Shown here: one piece after another, positions 5,624 to 8,844 of the stretch
Numbering within the stretch: position 1 is the stretch's first letter
How the letters are laid out: each line of letters starts with the position of its first letter
Assembly: GCA_007117185.1 (NCBI GenBank)
Contig: SKHA01000280.1
Span: 1-8,844, forward strand
Length of the DNA stretch: 8,844 nucleotides
DNA from: Spirochaeta sp.
GTDB lineage: Bacteria > Spirochaetota > Spirochaetia > DSM-27196 > Alkalispirochaetaceae
Direction of reading: 5' to 3'
The notes under the pieces: generated by a model
What the model saw: only the letters and a program-made list of their open reading frames with translations
The model's database searches: none
Told to the model about the DNA's origin: nothing
Position numbers and translations under genes: made by a program

Positions 5624-6774
5624 AGCACTTCCTCCACCAGGGCGGCGCACTGCCCTTCATCCAGGGTCACCGGGTGGTTTTTCAACCCGCCCTGCCGTAC
5701 GATCTCCGGAATCTCCGACGGGGAGAACCCGTATGACGACAGGCGCGGTAGCCCCTGGGCACAGCCGCGAAGCCATCCGGGCAGATCCTCGGGAACACCG
5801 AGAGCTTCCGCCGCGGCAGCCAAACGCGCGGCAATTCCACCACGGCGGTGGTCTTTTGCGGGAGCCCGGATCACCCCCTCCATCGCCGGCCCCACCAGCA
5901 GCGCGCACACCACACCGTGGGGTATGGCGTGCAGCGCTCCCAACGGAGACGCCAGGGCATGAACAACTCCGAGTCCTGCCGATGCGAGACAGACACCGCT
6001 CAGGTACGCCGCCAGGGCCATGTCCCGGCGCAGTTCCTCCGAATCGTCTCCCCCGGCGAGGCCAGGGAACGCCCTTCCGGCGGCCCGCAGACCCTGCAGC
6101 GCCAGAGCGTCGGTTATCTCATTGGCCTCAGGAGAAAGATAGCTTTCCAGGAGCTGGGTGATGGCATCCATCCCGCTGGCCACGGTAATGCCCGGGGGGC
6201 ACCCCATATGCAGGCGGGGATCAAGAATCGCCAACCGCGGCACAAAGCGGTCGTGCCGCAGGGATTTTTTGAACCCCTCCGGGCCAACGCTACTCAACAC
6301 GGCGTTTTTGGTGGCCTCACTTCCGGTGCCGGCGGTGGTCGGCAGGGCGATCAGGGGCAGCGTGGAGCCGTCCGGCTGGAGATCGCCCACACCCTCAAGG
6401 TAGCGGGTGATGTCGAACGCGGACTCTCCCTTTCCTGCCATGGCCATCCCGGCGGCGATCGCTTTCCCGGCATCGATAACGCTGCCGCCACCGATGGCCA
6501 CCACACCGTCGCAATCCGGCAGATCCCGCCGCAGGTCGGTGACAGCTGTGTTGACCACCTCCGGCGACGGCTCCCCGCGAACGGTTATGTCCAGGAAGTC
6601 CACATTACCCCCCACCAACGCGTCGGTGAGGACTCCCCACTCTTCACGACCGCGTATGGATCGTCCCCCCGTCACTACTGCGGGAGCGGAGATTCCCTCC
6701 TGCCGCAGAATAGCAGGCAACTCAGCCAGAACCCCCGGTTTAATCCACAGTTGTGGTTGTGCCGCTACCTTCAC
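5620..6774 (-). CDS. Iron-type (group III) alcohol dehydrogenase
   Basis: This NAD(P)-dependent dehydrogenase belongs to the iron-containing ADH family and probably reduces an aldehyde or oxidises an alcohol in the cytoplasm. The 384 residues are the standard length. The N-terminal nucleotide-binding domain has GGGSVID (95-101) and PTTAGTGSE (145-153). The C-terminal metal domain carries D203 in GMDAITQLLE, H272 in VHALASPLG and H286 in IPHG, with the 14-residue spacing of the last two intact. The second of the four usual metal ligands, a histidine four residues after the aspartate, is Q207 here, and the further histidine in the common HPLG motif is S276. This suggests a distinct subclass or different metal. 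The start is GTG at 6772-6774, overlapping the yhbY stop as GTGA, with GGAG about 10 bases upstream. The substrate cannot be deduced. Sharing an operon with a sugar-phosphate kinase might point to a carbohydrate-derived aldehyde, or simply to fermentative NADH disposal. Confidence 0.92.
   Translation of the reverse strand: MKVAAQPQLWIKPGVLAELPAILRQEGISAPAVVTGGRSIRGREEWGVLTDALVGGNVDFLDITVRGEPSPEVVNTAVTDLRRDLPDCDGVVAIGGGSVIDAGKAIAAGMAMAGKGESAFDITRYLEGVGDLQPDGSTLPLIALPTTAGTGSEATKNAVLSSVGPEGFKKSLRHDRFVPRLAILDPRLHMGCPPGITVASGMDAITQLLESYLSPEANEITDALALQGLRAAGRAFPGLAGGDDSEELRRDMALAAYLSGVCLASAGLGVVHALASPLGALHAIPHGVVCALLVGPAMEGVIRAPAKDHRRGGIAARLAAAAEALGVPEDLPGWLRGCAQGLPRLSSYGFSPSEIPEIVRQGGLKNHPVTLDEGQCAALVEEVL
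5630..5635 (-). promoter_or_regulatory. Shine-Dalgarno that fixes the kinase GTG start
   Basis: On the minus strand GGAGGA lies 6 bases before the GTG at 5621-5623, inside the last codons of the dehydrogenase gene. It favours this GTG over the ATG at 5648-5650 and, with the GTGA stop/start overlap, indicates translational coupling. Confidence 0.75.
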
Positions 6775-7103
6775 GTTATCTCGTCTCCAGGGCGGTAAGG
6801 AATCCTGATGGTGCGGAGTTCCGGATTACGGGCCTGCCGATAGAAAACCGCCACGTGTCCCACCACCGAAACGAGGATGGCCCCGGTTTTGCCAGCCAGA
6901 TCCGGTGCGATCTGCCGTCGAGCTTCCTTATGGTCGCTGAAGCGGACCTTTACCAGCTCGTGCTGCTCCAGTTCGCGTTCGAAATGTCGTTCCAGCGCTT
7001 CGCTGGCGCCGTTCTTGCCAATGGTGACAACCGGGTCGAGATGATGAGCCAGTTTCATCAGTTCCGCCCGCTGATATCCCTTGAGTTTCCCTGCTTCCTG
7101 CAT
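6771..7103 (-). CDS. yhbY: YhbY-family RNA-binding protein (CRM domain), ribosome assembly
   Basis: This small CRM-domain protein has 110 residues (about 97 in E. coli). Members bind the pre-50S ribosomal subunit and 23S rRNA during assembly. Nearly the whole chain is the CRM fold: an N-terminal helix (LKGYQRAELMKLAHHLDP, 7-24), the RNA-binding GxxG loop in VTIGKNGAS (26-34, G29 and G32), ELVKVRF (49-55), and a final strand GHVAVFYR (82-89). A short basic and proline-containing tail of about 20 residues extends past the core. The ATG has AGGA 7 bases upstream, a normal Shine-Dalgarno, although the same bases can be read as a -10 box. It heads an operon with an alcohol dehydrogenase and a PfkB-family kinase, joined by a GTGA overlap, which is an unusual setting for a ribosome-assembly gene. 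Confidence 0.95.
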   Translation of the reverse strand: MQEAGKLKGYQRAELMKLAHHLDPVVTIGKNGASEALERHFERELEQHELVKVRFSDHKEARRQIAPDLAGKTGAILVSVVGHVAVFYRQARNPELRTIRIPYRPGDEIT

Positions 7104-7109
7104 GGGCTC

Positions 7110-7138
7110 ATCCTACTCAAGACACCGTCTTTGGTCCA
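7110..7138 (-). promoter_or_regulatory. Possible yhbY promoter overlapping its Shine-Dalgarno
   Basis: On the minus strand TGGACC (7133-7138) and TAGGAT (7110-7115) are 17 bases apart, and 6 bases separate TAGGAT from the ATG. This is the same geometry as at manA (TTGACC, 17, TAGGCT, 6, ATG). However, TAGGAT also contains AGGA at ideal Shine-Dalgarno distance, so the likeness may be coincidental and the real promoter may lie further upstream. Confidence 0.25.
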
Positions 7139-7180
7139 TGGAGCGTGCAATCCTTTACAATCGGAGATTCATTTCGGCGT

Positions 7181-7197
7181 TTAAACCGCAATTAAAC
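7181..7197. repeat. TTAAAC direct repeat, 11-bp period, in intergenic region
   Basis: TTAAAC occurs at 7181-7186 and again at 7192-7197, one helical turn apart; the first copy lies in the palindrome GTTTAAAC (7179-7186). It sits in the 192-bp gap between divergent yhbY and the exported-protein gene, just upstream of the latter's promoter. This is an AT-rich island in GC-rich DNA and a possible operator, though such short repeats arise easily by chance. Confidence 0.25.
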
Positions 7198-7208
7198 ACG
7201 TTTTCTGG

Positions 7209-7237
7209 TTGTGTTCTGAGCAAGACCGCATTATCAT
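7209..7237 (+). promoter_or_regulatory. Putative promoter of the exported-protein gene
   Basis: TTGTGT (7209-7214) and TATCAT (7232-7237) are separated by 17 bases. Transcription would start near 7244, giving a leader of about 50 bases that ends in a strong AGGAGG. The remainder of the 7104-7295 gap shows no other recognisable gene or RNA. Confidence 0.4.
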
Positions 7238-7295
7238 AACGGTGCACAGAGGACAGCTTTTTGCTGCTAGACTATCTATTCGTCAGGAGGATCGT

Positions 7296-8081
7296 ATGAA
7301 AAAGATCGCCCTTATCACAGGGGTACTGTTGCTCGCCGCTTCCATGGTGGTTGTGGCCCAGTCAGTAAACGATGACTTTTCGTCAATGAGAAACTGGACC
7401 GCCGGTTCAGGGGATTGGACGGTGCGGGCCGGCCGGCTGGTTCAGCAGAGCACCACCGCCCCGATGGCCCGGGTGGATCGAATGGTTCGCCAGAACCAAC
7501 CCTACGAGATGGAGTTCACCATCCGTTACGTCGACGGTGGCTTCCAGAACCAGGAAGACTTTGAAAACGGCATCTATCACGCCGGTTTCGGTATTCACGT
7601 GGGTGTTGATACCCCTGCCCTCCGCGGTCGGTCCTGGGGTTCAGGCAACAGCTACCTGCTGTGGCTCAACCTGGATACCCGCGAGCAGACTCGCCGCACC
7701 AATCCGGAACACTATGGATTCCGGGCACAGGTCTACCGCAGTCGCTCCAACACCAACATGACCCTCCTTCGAGATCCCGCCCTGGCGCGTGATCCTGAAC
7801 TGAGTCAGTTTGTGGTCAGCGACTATATGAGCATTGATCTTATCGCCGCGCTGCGCGCGTGGGGTGTCAATGTTTCCATCGATGATCTTGCCATGGCGCT
7901 TGATGTTGACGTTCCGATCAATATCCGTGTAAACCCGCAGACCGGTGAAATCGGGGTTCTTGATCCCACCGCACCGATCCGCTTCTGGTTCCAGGTTGAC
8001 CCGGCGGTTCTCCGGGGCAACTACGTTTCCCTGCGAACCAACAAACTCGCTGCCAGCTTCGACTACTTCACAGTAGACTGA
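7296..8081 (+). CDS. Exported protein of unknown function with LamG/ConA-like beta-sandwich features
   Basis: I do not recognise a named gene. The ATG at 7296 is chosen because AGGAGG lies 5 bases upstream and a signal peptide follows at once; the frame is open further upstream but contains no signal. The protein has 261 residues. Residues 1-21 form a Sec signal: KK, a hydrophobic core, then VVA with probable cleavage before Q22. There are no cysteines at all, so it is not a lipoprotein, and it should be soluble in the periplasm or associated with the outer membrane. The mature N-terminus (DDFSSMRNW, then GDWTVRAGRLVQQS) and the C-terminus (VSLRTNKLAASFDYFTVD) resemble the opening and closing strands of LamG/concanavalin-like or DUF1080-like jelly-roll domains. 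Between them lie alternating strands and a helical, acidic segment near 170-210. No catalytic motif is evident. It is a single-gene unit with its own promoter and terminator. Carbohydrate or surface binding is possible but unsupported. Confidence 0.85.
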   Translation: MKKIALITGVLLLAASMVVVAQSVNDDFSSMRNWTAGSGDWTVRAGRLVQQSTTAPMARVDRMVRQNQPYEMEFTIRYVDGGFQNQEDFENGIYHAGFGIHVGVDTPALRGRSWGSGNSYLLWLNLDTREQTRRTNPEHYGFRAQVYRSRSNTNMTLLRDPALARDPELSQFVVSDYMSIDLIAALRAWGVNVSIDDLAMALDVDVPINIRVNPQTGEIGVLDPTAPIRFWFQVDPAVLRGNYVSLRTNKLAASFDYFTVD

Positions 8082-8101
8082 CCACCTGAAGCAACAGCAA
8101 G

Positions 8102-8135
8102 AGCCCTTCCGGATTTCTTCCGGAGGGGCTTTTTT
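8102..8135 (+). terminator. Intrinsic terminator of the exported-protein gene
   Basis: AGCCCTTCCGGA (8102-8113) pairs with TCCGGAGGGGCT (8119-8130) as a 12-bp stem with one G-T wobble and a 5-base loop TTTCT, followed by six T (8130-8135). It starts 20 bases after the stop codon. In the opposite direction there is only an A-run before the stem and no T-tract after it, so it is not an efficient terminator for the convergent gene. Confidence 0.92.
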
Positions 8136-8159
8136 GGTTGGGGTTGGGTCGTCAGCCGG

Positions 8160-8844
8160 TTATTGTCGGCAGATCTCCGACAACCTGTCCACAAGGGTCA
8201 CCATTGCCAGGGTGTCCACCGTGCAGTACGCGCTGATCTGTTCGCGGGACGCCGGAGTGAGCCAGGTAATGTCACTGCGTTGCTTCAAAAAACGATCCAC
8301 TGAAAGGGCTGCCTGTGCCCCGGCATACCGCAGTTCCTCCCGCGCGGGCACTGCCGCATCGGCCATCATCGTCCAGGAGAGGTTGGCGTGCATGCCGTCC
8401 TGTACATCCATCTCCTCGTAGGAGTCATCGGTATAGATTGGCAGGACACGTTTCAAGGATACCTTGCCCATCTGATCGGGGTGATACACCAGAAAGTCTG
8501 CGAACGGGGTCAGCAGGTCGATCATTCGCGAGATCATCTCGGTCCCGCTTTGGGTGTCCCCCGCTGCCAGTGCCAGCTGGCGCACCATGGCGCTCTCGAA
8601 GGGCATGCTGAAGACAACTATCGTTCCGGTATCTCCAAGGTGCTGGCGCAACCACTGGAACATACCCTCCCGGCTCTCCCGACCGGGCTCGGCAACATAC
8701 AGATCATGGTACACTTCTCCACCAACCGTTTCCCGCCAGTGCAGCGAAGCGAGTACCGGCACGTGCTCATAGGGATGAACCCCGTCGAACGGTGGAACCG
8801 ACTGGGAGTACGCTTCAAAATCCAGAAAGAAACACGGCGGAACG
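8160..8844 (-). CDS. DUF2779-domain protein, putative DEDDy-type exonuclease, 5' end outside window
   Basis: The frame stays open to the right edge, so 227 C-terminal residues are visible and the N-terminus lies outside; an ATG at 8762 is internal. The fragment matches the DUF2779 domain, which has an RNase H/DnaQ-like exonuclease fold. Numbering from the first visible codon, FFLDFEAY carries D8 and E10 (motif I), MPFESAM follows at about 80-86, then IDLL with D109, then KVSLKRVLP (127-135), and finally YCTVDTLAM, a Y-x3-D motif with Y206 and D210 typical of DEDDy enzymes. All expected acidic positions are present, so it should be catalytically intact. Full-length relatives often carry an N-terminal PD-(D/E)XK (Cas4/RecB-like) nuclease domain, which cannot be checked here. 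The target and pathway of the family are unknown to me; DNA or RNA processing is inferred from the fold. It converges on the exported-protein gene. Confidence 0.85.
   Translation of the reverse strand, partial: VPPCFFLDFEAYSQSVPPFDGVHPYEHVPVLASLHWRETVGGEVYHDLYVAEPGRESREGMFQWLRQHLGDTGTIVVFSMPFESAMVRQLALAAGDTQSGTEMISRMIDLLTPFADFLVYHPDQMGKVSLKRVLPIYTDDSYEEMDVQDGMHANLSWTMMADAAVPAREELRYAGAQAALSVDRFLKQRSDITWLTPASREQISAYCTVDTLAMVTLVDRLSEICRQ

Noticed and set aside
5624..5650. ATG at 5650 as start of the PfkB-family kinase
   Set aside because: The nine extra residues lie inside the dehydrogenase frame and resemble no family N-terminus, while GTG at 5623 has an ideal Shine-Dalgarno and a GTGA overlap.
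5848..6798. Long plus-strand open frame (316 codons) opposite the dehydrogenase gene
   Set aside because: Antisense to a clearly real gene with complete family motifs; the translation has low-complexity, R/G/P-rich composition and no recognisable motif, as expected for a shadow frame in GC-rich DNA.
7209..7295. N-terminal extension of the exported-protein gene
   Set aside because: The upstream frame is open but includes the promoter, lacks a ribosome site and would bury the signal peptide; AGGAGG before the ATG at 7296 settles the start.
7104..7295. Small RNA, riboswitch or tRNA in the yhbY/exported-protein gap
   Set aside because: No cloverleaf, no strong stem and no terminator-like structure; only promoter-like elements and short AT-rich repeats are seen.
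8762..8762. ATG at 8762 as the true start of the DUF2779 gene
   Set aside because: The frame continues upstream to the window edge and encodes the conserved DFE motif and PPFDGVHPYEHMP, so this ATG is internal.

Overview
The window looks like chromosomal DNA of a free-living or saprophytic spirochaete (Spirochaeta/Alkalispirochaeta type). The main reason is a 555-residue PPi-dependent phosphofructokinase of the long spirochaete/plant class, whose key residues fall where I recall them in the Borrelia enzyme. The moderately high GC content (about 60% by eye), dense gene packing and a Sec-exported protein without cysteines fit this but do not prove it. Nothing resembles a phage, transposon, CRISPR array, rRNA or tRNA. 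No stretch longer than about 190 bases lacks a gene.

Layout. Bases 46-2947 hold three genes on the minus strand, transcribed manA (mannose-6-phosphate isomerase), then a DUF188 (YaiI/YqxD) gene overlapping it by ATGA, then a flavodiiron protein gene with its own sigma70-type promoter. A 75-bp divergent gap separates manA from pfp (plus strand, 3023-4690). pfp meets tail to tail, with no base between the stop codons, a three-gene minus-strand operon running yhbY, iron-type alcohol dehydrogenase, PfkB-family sugar-phosphate kinase (7103 down to 4691). Both junctions inside that operon are 4-base GTGA overlaps. A 192-bp gap then leads to a plus-strand gene for an exported beta-sandwich-like protein (7296-8081), which ends in a clear intrinsic terminator. 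A convergent DUF2779-type putative exonuclease runs off the right edge (8160-8844).

Function. Three genes meet at fructose phosphates: ManA makes fructose 6-phosphate, Pfp phosphorylates it with PPi, and the PfkB-family kinase probably makes fructose 1,6-bisphosphate from fructose 1-phosphate or a related sugar phosphate. The dehydrogenase and the flavodiiron protein would handle fermentative redox balance and O2 (or NO) detoxification in an anaerobe. YhbY is a ribosome-assembly protein placed in the metabolic operon.

The window is mostly ordinary core genome. The points most worth a second look are possible leaderless start architecture at manA and pfp, the abutting convergent ends of two unrelated phosphofructokinase-type genes with a shared hairpin, replaced ligand or substrate residues in the dehydrogenase and kinase, the unknown exported protein, and the edge-truncated DUF2779 protein. 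I see no convincing new multi-gene system.
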